Shown here: positions 27,935 to 37,179 of the stretch, piece by piece
Layout: the number at the start of each line of letters is the position of its first letter
Position numbering within the stretch: the first letter of the stretch is position 1
Origin: a bacterium 1XD21-70
Lineage (GTDB): Bacteria > Bacillota > Clostridia > Lachnospirales > Lachnospiraceae
DNA length: 64,000 nucleotides
Direction of reading: 5' to 3'
Assembly: GCA_003669055.1 (NCBI GenBank)
Contig: RAYB01000019.1
Span: forward strand, 25,226 to 89,225
The notes under the pieces: model-generated
Told to the model about the DNA's origin: nothing
Seen by the model: only the letters and a program-made list of their open reading frames with translations
Database searches by the model: none
Translations under genes and position numbers: made by a program

Positions 27935-28384
27935 ATGGTTAAGGTTTTAAGAGCAGAAGATGTATTGTACCAGATTCGGATGTCGCAGGGAGGCATGGGG
28001 CAGAGTGAAGCCGATGGCAAATATAACAGCCAGCGCCATGTGAGGAAGATGATGCGCTTAGCATGCAGGAGGCGCGTCCGCCGCCAAAGGATCCATAAGT
28101 TCATTGTTGCCCTGTTGCTTATGATCGCTTTTTGTTCCGGCTTCTTTGGGCGTACACTTTTTGACGCATACGCCGAAGAAGAGGGCAGCAGTGCCCCAAG
28201 CCATTACTATACCAGTATCCGTTTAGAACCCGGAGACAATCTGTGGAAGATTGCCGACCGTTACGCTAAGGAAGCCGGATATAGCGTTTCCCAATACGTA
28301 GAAGAATTAAAGAGAATTAACCAGTTACCCGATGGACAGGTACACTCCGGGAAATATCTTACGATTGTCTACCTTTCGGAATAA
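27935..28384 (+). CDS. SOS-controlled LysM membrane protein (YneA-like division inhibitor candidate)
   Basis: A 149-residue protein with a basic N-terminus, one membrane segment (about residues 54-72) and a C-terminal LysM domain (about 96-147, IRLEPGDNLWKIADRY). This plan, and its position divergent from lexA with LexA boxes in the promoter, match YneA/DivS-type cell division suppressors of Gram-positive bacteria. Sequence likeness to YneA outside LysM is slight, so the function is inferred. ATG at 27935 is preferred over GTG at 27932 because of the spacing to AAGGGGGG. Confidence 0.82.
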   Translation: MVKVLRAEDVLYQIRMSQGGMGQSEADGKYNSQRHVRKMMRLACRRRVRRQRIHKFIVALLLMIAFCSGFFGRTLFDAYAEEEGSSAPSHYYTSIRLEPGDNLWKIADRYAKEAGYSVSQYVEELKRINQLPDGQVHSGKYLTIVYLSE

Positions 28385-28446
28385 TACCCTCCATAGGCAA
28401 GAAGATACACGTTCCTTGCCCACAGAGGGTTTATTTACCGAAGATA

Positions 28447-29499
28447 TTATTTTTCGCGCAACCGCACAGCATTCCGGGCACTGCGGCGGCGTTCATCTTC
28501 CAGCGCCGCATAATGCTTTTTAGTTGTATTGACATCTGAATGCCCCAATACATCGGCTACCAGATAGATGTCGCCCGTTTCCCGGTAGAGGTTAGTACCA
28601 TATGTGCTTCTCAATTTGTGGGGAGTGATTTTCTTTAAGGGAGTTACTATTTTGGCATATTTTTTTACCAGGTTTTCCACGCTCCGTACATTAATCCGTT
28701 TCCGCTGCAAAGATAAAAACAGCGCATTTTCATTGCCGGGCATGGCTATTACATTGGTACGTTCCTCCAGGTAATCCTGCAATGCATCCTCCACCTCAAC
28801 GCCGAAATATACCGTAACTTCCTTCCCGCCTTTTCGATGGATATGGATGCCGCCGTTTTTGAAATCCACATCATCAATGTCTAAGCCGACACATTCCGAC
28901 ACACGGATGCCGGTACCAAGAAGGAGGGTCAAAAGTGCAAGATCCCGAAGTTTCGTTTTATTATGAAATGACTTTTGTTTGTCAGTAAGGTTTTCCCCCA
29001 ATTCCACTTCATCTAAGAGAAGGGCAACCTCATCTACATCCAGGCGGATAATCTCTTTCTCATGAAGTTTTGGCATCTGTACCAAAGCTGCCGGATTGTT
29101 CTGAAGCTGTTCATTACGGTAATAATAATTATAAAAACTTTTCAGGGAAGAGATCTTTCTCATAATTCCCCGTTCCTTATTGATGATTTCCTGATTGTTT
29201 CCATTAAAACGGTACTTCAGGTACTCCATATATTCTTCCAGGTCATTGACGGTAAGTTTTTCCAAATATTCCAGATGTATAGCAGTACGTTCCAGATTTC
29301 TGAATACCGGATTTTCCTTTGCAAGAAAATCAAAAAATACATTTAAATCGTATGCATAGGCAATCCGTGTCCGTGAAGACGTCCGCGGTTCAATCCCCCG
29401 GAAAAAATCAATACAAAAAGGAGGCAATTCCTTAATTAATGAACGCAGCTTTTTTATATTTTCAATATCCTTTTGTTCATGATAGGCTAATTGGCTCAT
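28447..29499 (-). CDS. Tyrosine recombinase, XerS-like
   Basis: A 350-residue integrase-family recombinase. The catalytic residues are visible: Arg in GTGIRVSECVG, Lys in HRKGGKE, HxxR in HKLRSTYGTNLY, and His and Tyr in LGHSDVNTTKKHYA. An N-terminal SAM-like domain precedes them. Length and the motif order resemble the single-recombinase XerS type, so it may resolve chromosome dimers at a dif site. No phage or element genes lie around it. ATG at 29499 with GGAGG is preferred over the open frame up to 29700. Confidence 0.82.
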   Translation of the reverse strand: MSQLAYHEQKDIENIKKLRSLIKELPPFCIDFFRGIEPRTSSRTRIAYAYDLNVFFDFLAKENPVFRNLERTAIHLEYLEKLTVNDLEEYMEYLKYRFNGNNQEIINKERGIMRKISSLKSFYNYYYRNEQLQNNPAALVQMPKLHEKEIIRLDVDEVALLLDEVELGENLTDKQKSFHNKTKLRDLALLTLLLGTGIRVSECVGLDIDDVDFKNGGIHIHRKGGKEVTVYFGVEVEDALQDYLEERTNVIAMPGNENALFLSLQRKRINVRSVENLVKKYAKIVTPLKKITPHKLRSTYGTNLYRETGDIYLVADVLGHSDVNTTKKHYAALEDERRRSARNAVRLREK

Positions 29500-29519
29500 C
29501 GTAATTTCCTCCAGTAATA

Positions 29520-30269
29520 TCATAGTGTCCTGCTTAAGGGCAGAGTGGGAGAGCAGACAGGCCACCCGGGAATATTCCCTGACACAATTGCATGGAACAG
29601 GCGTGTTTTGGCTCCCGGATTTTCCTTCTCCAATGTGTTCATCAGTGTTTTTGCATATTCCCGTTTTGTATGGCCATCCATAGGACAAGGGTTTTTGCAT
29701 ACAGGAAGTTCATATTTCTTCTGAAACCCTTTGATATCCGCTTCGGGAACCAGCATCAACGGACGGATAACGGTCAAATCCATTCGGTCCAGGTAGGTAT
29801 AAGGAGAAAACGCATAAAAACGCCCTTCATAAATTAAGGATAGGAGCATTGTTTCAATTAGGTCTTCCCTATGGTGGGCATATGCAACCTTATTGCAGCC
29901 AAGATCTTTAGCCGCCTTATTCAGGGCACCCTTCCTAAGCTTTGCACATAAGGAGCAAGGATTGGATTCCTGGCGTTCCTGAAATAAAATCTTACCAATA
30001 TCCGTAGAAATTATTTTATACGGAATAGAAAATTCCTCACAAAGTTCCGAAACCGAGGATAAGTCAAAGCTGCCAAACCCCAAGTCAACCGTGATTGCGG
30101 TCAGCGAGAACTTTTGGGGATAAAACTTCATGATCCCGTTTAATGCATATAACAATGTGAGGCTGTCTTTTCCGCCGGATATCCCAACCGCAATATGATC
30201 GCCGTTATCAATCATCTGATAAGTATCAATAGCTTTTCTGGCCAAGCTATATAGGCGCTGAAGTTTCAT
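29520..30269 (-). CDS. TtcA/TilS-like tRNA-modifying PP-loop protein
   Basis: PP-loop ATPase of 249 residues that resembles tRNA 2-thiocytidine synthase (TtcA). The PP-loop SGGKDS is at residues 31-36. A CxxC motif (NPCSLCAKLRKGAL) and a third cysteine in KNPCPMDG are the likely Fe-S/sulfur-handling residues. The C-terminus (about the last 20 residues) looks extra and variable. A XerS-like gene lies downstream in the same direction. Confidence 0.8.
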   Translation of the reverse strand: MKLQRLYSLARKAIDTYQMIDNGDHIAVGISGGKDSLTLLYALNGIMKFYPQKFSLTAITVDLGFGSFDLSSVSELCEEFSIPYKIISTDIGKILFQERQESNPCSLCAKLRKGALNKAAKDLGCNKVAYAHHREDLIETMLLSLIYEGRFYAFSPYTYLDRMDLTVIRPLMLVPEADIKGFQKKYELPVCKNPCPMDGHTKREYAKTLMNTLEKENPGAKTRLFHAIVSGNIPGWPVCSPTLPLSRTL

Positions 30270-30345
30270 AACGTTTACCTTACCTGTCCTTGAATTTATT
30301 GGAATAGAAGTACAGCAGATATAGCATATCCAAACAGCACATTAT

Positions 30346-30379
30346 AACTATTCGCGAAACAACACTTTAACGAATAGTT
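30346..30379. terminator. Weak hairpin downstream of the LCP gene
   Basis: AACTATTCG (30346-30354) and CGAATAGTT (30371-30379) pair around a 16-base loop. No run of T follows, so it is only a candidate end for the LCP transcript. Confidence 0.3.
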
Positions 30380-30398
30380 GCGCCTGCTTTGCCCGGTT

Positions 30399-31973
30399 TT
30401 ATGCCCCAGGCCCACTTACCGGTTCATTTGACCCGTTTCCTTGGCCAGGCGCTTCCAAAGCTGCATTTGTCGGAGGCTCCGATCCATTCGATCCATTGGG
30501 TGAATTGTTTACACCAGGCCCTAAGTTTTCATTGCCAGGCGTCGTCTCCGGATCATCAGGAACTTTCACCGGCTCCCGGGACGGAATAACCGTTGTTTCT
30601 TCCTCATCATCCGTTATTGGTTCCGTAACGGCAACATCCGAGGATTCTTCCGTTATGCTGTCTTCGGGAATATTGGTTTCTGTTTCTGTTGCCTCTGTTT
30701 CTGTTGCTGCTTCACTGCCTGTGTTTTCCTGTATCTCAGATCCGTCCGGTATGTTTTCCACTGGTTCCGGCGGATTATCCTGTTGGCTGCCGCCGCTTCC
30801 CTCTGCACCTACATTTCTGCCGGATTCCGTATCTTTCCCGGGCGTATGGATTCCACTTACTTTTGCAATATGTGCACTGATATTCTGTACGACACCAGAA
30901 GGAGAAAAATGTGTATCATCATACAAAAATGCATGCAATTGTATTACATTGCTTTCCAATGTCGTAGGAATCACACAATCCCTTTTTTCTATTTTCATTT
31001 CTGTATGGGAAAAAGGAAATCCTGTTGTCTGCCCGATATAATATTTTTTTACATCCTTTGCCATTATCATTAAGTCATCAACGCCGATGCTGGTGGAAAT
31101 TTGCGGGAATACCGTTCCAACCAATATACGCAAAGTATTGAAATCTGCATTTTTGGCTTTTTCCATGGCCAGCCCCATTACCTTGCGCTGCCGCTCTGTG
31201 CGGTTAAAATCCGTGTCCATCAAACGCAGCCTGGCGTAGGCGACTGCCTGTACACCGTCCAAATGGTTCATCCCACTGTGTTCTAGCTGGACAGAGCCAA
31301 CCCCTGTGGAGTTAACCGTCTCAGTGATAAAAGAATTGATATAGGCAAATTCCTGGTCAGTAATCTCAAGGTCGATCCCGCCTAAGATATTGATGGCATC
31401 TGCAACGGCCTTCCAGTTAAAGGTGGCATAATCCTCAATATGTAAGTCCAGATTCTCTTTCAAGGCCTCTCCCGCCTGTTCACGGCCTCCCCGGAAATAT
31501 GCTTCATTGATTTTATGGTAATTCCCTTCCGGGTCAATCTTTAGATAAGTATCCCGGAATACAGAAGCCAGGCGGATTTCTCCCGTCTTTCGATTAATGC
31601 TGCATAAGATCTGGACATCCGCCAAGGCGCCTTTCCCCAGATTTCCGTCACGGGAATCTACCCCATATATGGCAACCGTCCAATATCCATTATTATGCGA
31701 ATATTTCCACCACATAAAAGCTGGCAGCAACAAAAGCAAAAAAAGTATCCCCCAAACCCATGCCTTCTTTTTACGCTTTTGCTTTTTGTTCTTCTTTGCG
31801 TCCATCTTCGTTGTTTGGTGTTTTCGATGGGGACGCAAGGAATCTAAATCCTCAATAATCTCAAAATCATCATCTTCTCTATAGGCCTTAGGCGATGTCC
31901 GTTGCTGCCTGTGTTGTCTTCTCGCGCGCATGCGGTCAATTTCATCCTCATAATGTTTTTCATTGTATTTCAT
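30399..31973 (-). CDS. LytR-CpsA-Psr (LCP) family protein
   Basis: Wall-polymer ligase family member of 524 residues, attaching anionic polymers to peptidoglycan. It has a basic cytoplasmic N-terminus, one membrane segment (about residues 62-80), and an LCP domain with YGVDSRDGNLGKG, ASVFRDTYLKI, EDYATFNWKAVADAINILGG and ERQRKVMGLAMEKA. The C-terminal third (about 380-524) is Pro/Ser/Thr/Glu/Gly-rich and disordered. ATG at 31973 with AAAGGG upstream is preferred over the TTG at 31994. It follows the NlpC/P60 gene in the same direction. Confidence 0.9.
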   Translation of the reverse strand: MKYNEKHYEDEIDRMRARRQHRQQRTSPKAYREDDDFEIIEDLDSLRPHRKHQTTKMDAKKNKKQKRKKKAWVWGILFLLLLLPAFMWWKYSHNNGYWTVAIYGVDSRDGNLGKGALADVQILCSINRKTGEIRLASVFRDTYLKIDPEGNYHKINEAYFRGGREQAGEALKENLDLHIEDYATFNWKAVADAINILGGIDLEITDQEFAYINSFITETVNSTGVGSVQLEHSGMNHLDGVQAVAYARLRLMDTDFNRTERQRKVMGLAMEKAKNADFNTLRILVGTVFPQISTSIGVDDLMIMAKDVKKYYIGQTTGFPFSHTEMKIEKRDCVIPTTLESNVIQLHAFLYDDTHFSPSGVVQNISAHIAKVSGIHTPGKDTESGRNVGAEGSGGSQQDNPPEPVENIPDGSEIQENTGSEAATETEATETETNIPEDSITEESSDVAVTEPITDDEEETTVIPSREPVKVPDDPETTPGNENLGPGVNNSPNGSNGSEPPTNAALEAPGQGNGSNEPVSGPGA

Positions 31974-31990
31974 AATAGGAAAACCCTTTC

Positions 31991-34039
31991 TCAATCAATC
32001 AATTTCCGGTAATATGGCCAATTGGCATCGCGGACAGCTACCGTAACATTATTGATATTTGTACTGCTTTCATGGATACAACGGATTTTGCCGTCCTCGG
32101 TCCATTCTAAAAACATGATCACATGTGCATCCTCTCCGGTACGCAGGATGATGTCGCCTGGCTGCAGCTTTTCCCGGCTGACCGCCGTTCCGCATAGGGC
32201 AAGCCCGGATGTGCTTTCATAAGGAAGGCGGTTCCCGGTTGCACTCCAATATACCCAGTTCACCCACCCGGAACAATCCAAGCCTTTGAGAATCCGTCCT
32301 TTTTTATCTGGTGATACCAAAGTCCCAAAATTATTCCCGGAATAATCAGGGGCAGACGGTTTTCCTCCCCAATAATAGGGCACCCTTCCTACAGAAGAAA
32401 GCGCAAACCGGATCACATCCCTGCGCGTTTGCGAAATTTCTTTGGGAAGGCGGTTCATGTACTCCTCTATTTCATAGCTGCTCAAAGGATTCCGTATGGA
32501 AATTGCAGATACAGAAAGCCCATATTTTTTGTACCAATCCTGTCCGGCAAGATGTTTGGCCTCATCCATAGCCTCGGATGTCCAGCCCTGCCATCCATTT
32601 TCATCAAAGTTGTCGGATAAATTCCCAATAGGGTCTATATGGAACAGGTTCTTTTTTTCCTTCATCCCTAATATTTTTATCTGCACAGTCAAATCTACGT
32701 GTCCGGGGCATTTGATTTCGCTATCCAAACCGTCCGCATTCGATGGGGATGCCAAATTCTTAATCTCCGGCTCTGTTATACCCGCTGGCTCCTGCGCAGT
32801 CCCTAACTCCGTTACACCCGCTGGCTCCTGTACAGTTCCTGGCTCCGTTACACTCTCTGGCTCCTGCACAGTCCCTGGCTCCGTTACACTCTCTGGCTCC
32901 TGCACAGCCCCTGGCTCCGTTGCACTCTCTGGCTCCTGCACAGCCCCTGGCTCCGTTGCACTCTCTGGCTCCTGCAGAGTCCCTAGTTCTGCCGTATCTC
33001 CTGCTTCCTGCACAGCCCCTGGCTCCGTTGCTGCCTCTGATGCCGTTATCACCCTGGATTGTGCCTGATCCGTCGGCGTATCAGGCTCCGCGGCTTCTGT
33101 TACGGCCTTAGGGGAGCCATTCGTTTCTTCTGTATCTGATGATTCCCCCTCTGCGGATTCTTCCCCCGCAGCCCTTGCCACGGTTTTGTTTTCAGCCGTA
33201 GTCTCATTCCTCCCCTCATCCTCTGCCATTGTCTGCAATGAGGCGGCGTCCTCTGGGGATGAAGGCAGGCCTTCCTGGTAGGATCCCGATTCTCTTTTTG
33301 TTTCCCTTTCTTCCTCCTCACTCAGGCGTGCCCTTTCGTCCTCTTCACTCAGGCAGCCTTCACAATAATAGATATCGCTCATGCCGATTGAATAAGAGTG
33401 GGATTTATTCCAGAGTGCCTTCGCATAGGAAAGGAACAAATCATAATCCTCGGCATTTTTATAGTAGGTATAGACATTTGCTGCCGACATGATTTCGATT
33501 ACGTTTGAATATAGGCTGATGGGCTGTCCGTCTCCATTCACAACGTTGGTACGGATATTGCGGAAGGAATCGATTACCCAAGTACTGGGGTCATCCGGGT
33601 CATGAAGATCATCATTCGGGTTGTAAAACCCTGTCACCTTACTTTTTGGCTTCCCCAGGCGGGAAGCTAACTGCTTTGGAGCCATGTCTGCATGATGGTA
33701 AATGTTATCCATCCATTCCTCATCCTCTGCCATCAACAAAACAAAGGCCTCTCCTGCATAGCTTTTAGACATATCCGTGTGGTCTTCTCCCTCCGGAAAA
33801 AAATGGGCTAGGTTCAATTCTCCTGGCATTGCCTGGAATTCTTCTTTTATTATCTCTGTCTGGCCGGCAGATGCTGTCATGATAGAGGAAGATTCTGTCA
33901 GAGGGACTTGTTCTTCCGCAAAACATTCTTCCTTTGTAATATCAGACACAGCTGGATAGGATTGGAACCTGGCAGCCGCCGCAAAATTCCCCCAGCCAAT
34001 TATTATCATCAAAATGGCGGAAATCCATTTTCTTTTCAT
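31991..34039 (-). CDS. NlpC/P60 wall hydrolase with tandem 12-residue repeats
   Basis: Secreted 682-residue protein. An N-terminal signal sequence or anchor (about 1-23) precedes a region without a known domain (30-220), an acidic linker (225-330), and about seven copies of a 12-residue unit like EPESATEPGAVQ (about residues 333-425; 36-base DNA repeats). The C-terminal NlpC/P60 domain has the catalytic cysteine (about C589, LDCSGWVNW) and His (about H639, EDAHVIMF). It probably cuts peptidoglycan stem peptides. Stop and next start almost abut, so it is likely in one unit with the LCP gene. Confidence 0.85.
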   Translation of the reverse strand: MKRKWISAILMIIIGWGNFAAAARFQSYPAVSDITKEECFAEEQVPLTESSSIMTASAGQTEIIKEEFQAMPGELNLAHFFPEGEDHTDMSKSYAGEAFVLLMAEDEEWMDNIYHHADMAPKQLASRLGKPKSKVTGFYNPNDDLHDPDDPSTWVIDSFRNIRTNVVNGDGQPISLYSNVIEIMSAANVYTYYKNAEDYDLFLSYAKALWNKSHSYSIGMSDIYYCEGCLSEEDERARLSEEEERETKRESGSYQEGLPSSPEDAASLQTMAEDEGRNETTAENKTVARAAGEESAEGESSDTEETNGSPKAVTEAAEPDTPTDQAQSRVITASEAATEPGAVQEAGDTAELGTLQEPESATEPGAVQEPESATEPGAVQEPESVTEPGTVQEPESVTEPGTVQEPAGVTELGTAQEPAGITEPEIKNLASPSNADGLDSEIKCPGHVDLTVQIKILGMKEKKNLFHIDPIGNLSDNFDENGWQGWTSEAMDEAKHLAGQDWYKKYGLSVSAISIRNPLSSYEIEEYMNRLPKEISQTRRDVIRFALSSVGRVPYYWGGKPSAPDYSGNNFGTLVSPDKKGRILKGLDCSGWVNWVYWSATGNRLPYESTSGLALCGTAVSREKLQPGDIILRTGEDAHVIMFLEWTEDGKIRCIHESSTNINNVTVAVRDANWPYYRKLID
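32764..33043 (-). repeat. Tandem 36-bp repeats coding EPES-T-EPG-VQ
   Basis: About seven or eight in-frame copies of a 36-base unit in the NlpC/P60 gene. The middle copies are nearly identical and the outer ones diverged (EPAGVTELGTAQ, for example). This suggests recent expansion and probable copy-number variation between strains. Confidence 0.85.
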
Positions 34040-34243
34040 AATTATCCTTATCTTTTATCTCCTTCAGATCCCAAGCACCGTATTTTGGCTGTTGGCAAGG
34101 AAACGGAATGAGGCGTACTGGAGGTACGCCGATTGGCGGTATGATTGTTTTTTAATATTTGTACTATACTATAACATAAATCAATACGGAAAAACAGGGA
34201 CAAGTTTTAAAATTTCTTTAAGAAATAGAGAAAAAAGCAGGAA

Positions 34244-34272
34244 TTGACGAATGGTGTAACATAAGTTATAAT
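34244..34272 (+). promoter_or_regulatory. glmS promoter
   Basis: TTGACG (34244-34249) and TATAAT (34267-34272) are 17 bases apart, about 30 bases before the glmS start. The leader would be only about 25 bases. Confidence 0.7.
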
Positions 34273-34303
34273 AAATGCAATTTTTTTAAAGGAGATCATG
34301 TCT

Positions 34304-36130
34304 ATGTGCGGAATAATTGGATACACAGGGCCTTTAGAAGCGCCCAAAATATTGCTGGAAGGACTATCCGGCTTAGAATACCGGGGATATGACAGTGCAG
34401 GCATTGCCCTATGTATGGAAGACTCAAAAATCTGCCTGGTAAAAAAGGCAGGAAAAGTAAAAAATCTCGAGGATCATTGCAGACAATTGGTTTCTGGTTC
34501 TGCACATAGCGGGATCGGACATACCCGGTGGGCAACACATGGGGGGGTCACGGACGTAAATGCCCATCCCCACCGCGCCGGGAAGGTCGTCCTGATCCAT
34601 AACGGGATCATTGAGAATTATCATTCCCTGACAGACCGTTTCCATCTTCAGAACCGCCTGGTTTCCCAGACAGACAGCGAGGTGGCGGCACAAGCCTTAA
34701 ACGAACTATATGAAGGAGACCCCCTGGCCGCCATCCGCAGCCTGATCGGCCTTCTGGAAGGCTCCTACAGCTTTTGCATCATGTTTGAGGATCAGCCGGG
34801 ATCTATTTACGCAATCCGCAATATCAGCCCCCTGGTGGCAGCTTCCACCCCATCCGGCTCCTTAATTGCGTCAGACCTGACGGCATTGATCCCTTATACA
34901 CACCAATACTTTGTAGTCCCTGAGCAGCATATTGTGAAACTGACGCCCTATAAAGTCCATGTCTACAATTTGGATGATTCCTTTAGCAAAGATTATCCGG
35001 AAATGATGACAGTCAACTGGAATATGGACGCTGCCATGAAAAACGGTTTTCCCCATTTTATGCTTAAGGAAATCCACGAACAGCCGGAAGCCATGCGCAA
35101 TACAATCCTCCCTCGAGTCAGCAAAGGGCTCCCCTGCTTCTTTGATGATGGGATTCCCGACAGCATCTTTGAAAATTGCAACCAAGTGCAGATCATTGCC
35201 TGCGGCACTGCCATGTATGCCGGTATGGTAGCCCGTGCCATTATGCAGCCGATCTTAAGGATCCCGATTACCGTATCCATCGCCTCGGAATTCCGCTATG
35301 AAGAGCCACTGATTGATGAAAAATCTCTGGTAATCATCATCTCACAATCCGGAGAGACGATTGATACCCTGGCTGCCCTGCGCCTGGCGCACCAGTGCGG
35401 TTCCACGACTTTGGCAGTAGTTAATGTCAAAGGTTCCACCATCGCCCGTGAAAGCGACTATGTCTTATATACCCATGCCGGGCCTGAGATTGCGGTTGCC
35501 AGCACAAAAGCCTATTCCGTGCAGTTAGCTGCTTTATATATGATCATCTGCCGCATGGCATTGGTTCGCCAAAAATATACGAAAGAACAGGCGGTTCATT
35601 TCCTGGGCGAACTTTTAGATGTCATTCCTGCCATGGAAAATGTCATTGCCCAAAAAGGCCATATCCGTGACGTGGCTTCCCACATCCTCCAAAGCCCGGA
35701 TGTGTTTTTTATCGGGCGCGGTTTAGATTATGCCTTTTCCCTGGAGGGATCTTTAAAATTAAAAGAAATTTCGTATATACATTCGGAGGCTTATGCTGCC
35801 GGAGAACTCAAGCATGGCACGATTGCCCTGATTTCTGAGCAGGTGCCCGTGATAGCGATTGCTACCCAGCAGCATGTCTATTCAAAAACGATATCCAATA
35901 TCCGGGAAGTGAAAGCACGGGGTGCCTATATTATCCTGCTGGTGAAAGAAACTGCTGTGGTAGATGAGGGATTGGCCGACTTACAGATACGGATCCCCGA
36001 TGTTGCGGATCCCTTTACCGTATTCCCGATCGCTGCCGCCCTGCAGCTGATTGCCTACTACACTGCATTAGGAAAACATCTGGATGTTGACCAGCCGCGA
36101 AACTTGGCAAAGTCTGTTACCGTGGAATAA
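34304..36130 (+). CDS. glmS: Glutamine-fructose-6-phosphate aminotransferase (isomerizing)
   Basis: Makes glucosamine-6-phosphate, the first amino-sugar precursor of peptidoglycan. The 608 residues have an N-terminal glutaminase domain and two SIS domains (SQSGETIDTL in the first). I choose ATG at 34304 rather than 34298 because glutaminase activity needs cysteine directly after the initiator (MCGIIGYTG), and AAAGGAG is well spaced from it. The C-terminus DQPRNLAKSVTVE is the family end. The short leader leaves no room for a glmS ribozyme. Confidence 0.96.
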   Translation: MCGIIGYTGPLEAPKILLEGLSGLEYRGYDSAGIALCMEDSKICLVKKAGKVKNLEDHCRQLVSGSAHSGIGHTRWATHGGVTDVNAHPHRAGKVVLIHNGIIENYHSLTDRFHLQNRLVSQTDSEVAAQALNELYEGDPLAAIRSLIGLLEGSYSFCIMFEDQPGSIYAIRNISPLVAASTPSGSLIASDLTALIPYTHQYFVVPEQHIVKLTPYKVHVYNLDDSFSKDYPEMMTVNWNMDAAMKNGFPHFMLKEIHEQPEAMRNTILPRVSKGLPCFFDDGIPDSIFENCNQVQIIACGTAMYAGMVARAIMQPILRIPITVSIASEFRYEEPLIDEKSLVIIISQSGETIDTLAALRLAHQCGSTTLAVVNVKGSTIARESDYVLYTHAGPEIAVASTKAYSVQLAALYMIICRMALVRQKYTKEQAVHFLGELLDVIPAMENVIAQKGHIRDVASHILQSPDVFFIGRGLDYAFSLEGSLKLKEISYIHSEAYAAGELKHGTIALISEQVPVIAIATQQHVYSKTISNIREVKARGAYIILLVKETAVVDEGLADLQIRIPDVADPFTVFPIAAALQLIAYYTALGKHLDVDQPRNLAKSVTVE

Positions 36131-36147
36131 CCCGGGCGGGTGCAAAC

Positions 36148-36190
36148 GCCCTGCAAGTAGACATAATTATTTTATGTCTACTTGCAGGGC
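36148..36190. terminator. Perfect 19-bp hairpin between glmS and rsfS
   Basis: Arms 36148-36166 and 36172-36190 are exact inverted repeats with a five-base loop, between the convergent ends of glmS and rsfS. This is probably a bidirectional terminator. Confidence 0.75.
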
Positions 36191-36205
36191 GCCTGTAAAA
36201 AGTTC

Positions 36206-36559
36206 TCATTGAAATTCCTCAGTTGCCACTACTTTGCCGTCCCTCCAGATCCTTTCCAAATCATAGAACAGCCTGTCTTCCCTGCAGAATACATGGACAA
36301 TAATATCACCGTAATCCATCAGAATCCAATTTGCACTCCGGTAGCCTTCAATTTGCTTTGGTTCATATCCTGCCTTGCCTAAAACTTCTTCCACATTATC
36401 GGTCATTGCCTGAACCTGGTTGGCGTTCAGGCCACTGGCAATAATAAAATAGTCTGCCAGGACAGAAACTTCCCGGATGTCGATAATCCGGATGTCTTCT
36501 CCCTTTTTATCTTCCAGTGCCTTAATTGCCAGCTTGACCATCCCTTTTTCTCGTTCCAT
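36206..36559 (-). CDS. rsfS: Ribosomal silencing factor RsfS
   Basis: Binds L14 and blocks subunit joining when nutrients are low. The 117-residue protein shows the family motifs DIREVSVLADYFIIASG and WILMDYGDIIVHVF. It is the last gene of the unit starting at rplU, directly after yqeK. Confidence 0.93.
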   Translation of the reverse strand: MEREKGMVKLAIKALEDKKGEDIRIIDIREVSVLADYFIIASGLNANQVQAMTDNVEEVLGKAGYEPKQIEGYRSANWILMDYGDIIVHVFCREDRLFYDLERIWRDGKVVATEEFQ

Positions 36560-36575
36560 TTACTGCTCTCCTCTC

Positions 36576-37175
36576 TTATAACTGTGTCTGTGGCTGGACA
36601 GATGCCTTAAAATATTCATATGCACATTGGGTCATCGGGTCAATGCCCACATTTTTCTTTTTTAGATAAGCCAGTGTTCCGTCCAAAATCATGTACATGG
36701 TCTGATCCAAATCCTGAAAAGCCAGATAGCGCATCTGTTCCAGATTGGATGCCTTATTCCTGCGCGGTTCAATATAATCGGCAATATACAAGATCTTGTC
36801 CAACATGCCCATCTCCGGTTTTCCTGTCGTATGGCACCGGATGGCAGAGAGAATTTCCTCATCCTGGATACCGAATTTATGCTCCGCTATCCATGCACCA
36901 TAGGTGGCATGGATCACTGCCGGTGCCTTCTTTTCGCCTTCTGTCAGCTTAATCCCACGTTTTTGGCATTTTACTATCAATTCATTATCACCATACCGTT
37001 TGGCACAATCGTGGAGGAGCCCGGCCAATTCAGCCCGATGGATATCGTATCCGTAACGCATAGCCAGCGCCACACAGGTAAAAGATACGCTCAGGGAATG
37101 CTCATAACGCATAGGATCCATCTTTGACTTTAAGTGTTTCCGGTAGGTGAAAATCTGTTCGTTTGCTGCAATCAT
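36576..37175 (-). CDS. yqeK: YqeK-like HD domain phosphohydrolase
   Basis: HD-superfamily enzyme of 199 residues; the family hydrolyses diadenosine tetraphosphate. Metal-binding residues are in RYEHSLSV, GLLHDCAK and HATYGAWIAEH. ATG at 37175 is preferred; the open frame runs up to 37253 inside nadD. It sits between nadD and rsfS, as in many Firmicutes. Confidence 0.9.
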   Translation of the reverse strand: MIAANEQIFTYRKHLKSKMDPMRYEHSLSVSFTCVALAMRYGYDIHRAELAGLLHDCAKRYGDNELIVKCQKRGIKLTEGEKKAPAVIHATYGAWIAEHKFGIQDEEILSAIRCHTTGKPEMGMLDKILYIADYIEPRRNKASNLEQMRYLAFQDLDQTMYMILDGTLAYLKKKNVGIDPMTQCAYEYFKASVQPQTQL

Positions 37176-37179
37176 CGTT

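Noticed and set aside
30496..31041. Long plus-strand open frame opposite the LCP gene
   Set aside because: It mirrors the low-complexity tail of the minus-strand LCP gene, has no ribosome binding site and is Ser/Thr/Pro/Val-rich by composition only.
32764..33043. Possible CRISPR array
   Set aside because: The repeats are contiguous, 36 bases long, in frame within a gene and have no unique spacers.
32496..33068. Plus-strand frame with repeats GSCTAPGSVAL
   Set aside because: It is the antisense of the 36-base repeats in the NlpC/P60 gene; the repeat length is a multiple of three, so any frame stays open.
34112..34140. glmS ribozyme
   Set aside because: The hairpin GGCGTAC/GTACGCC lies upstream of the promoter and shows none of the conserved ribozyme core.
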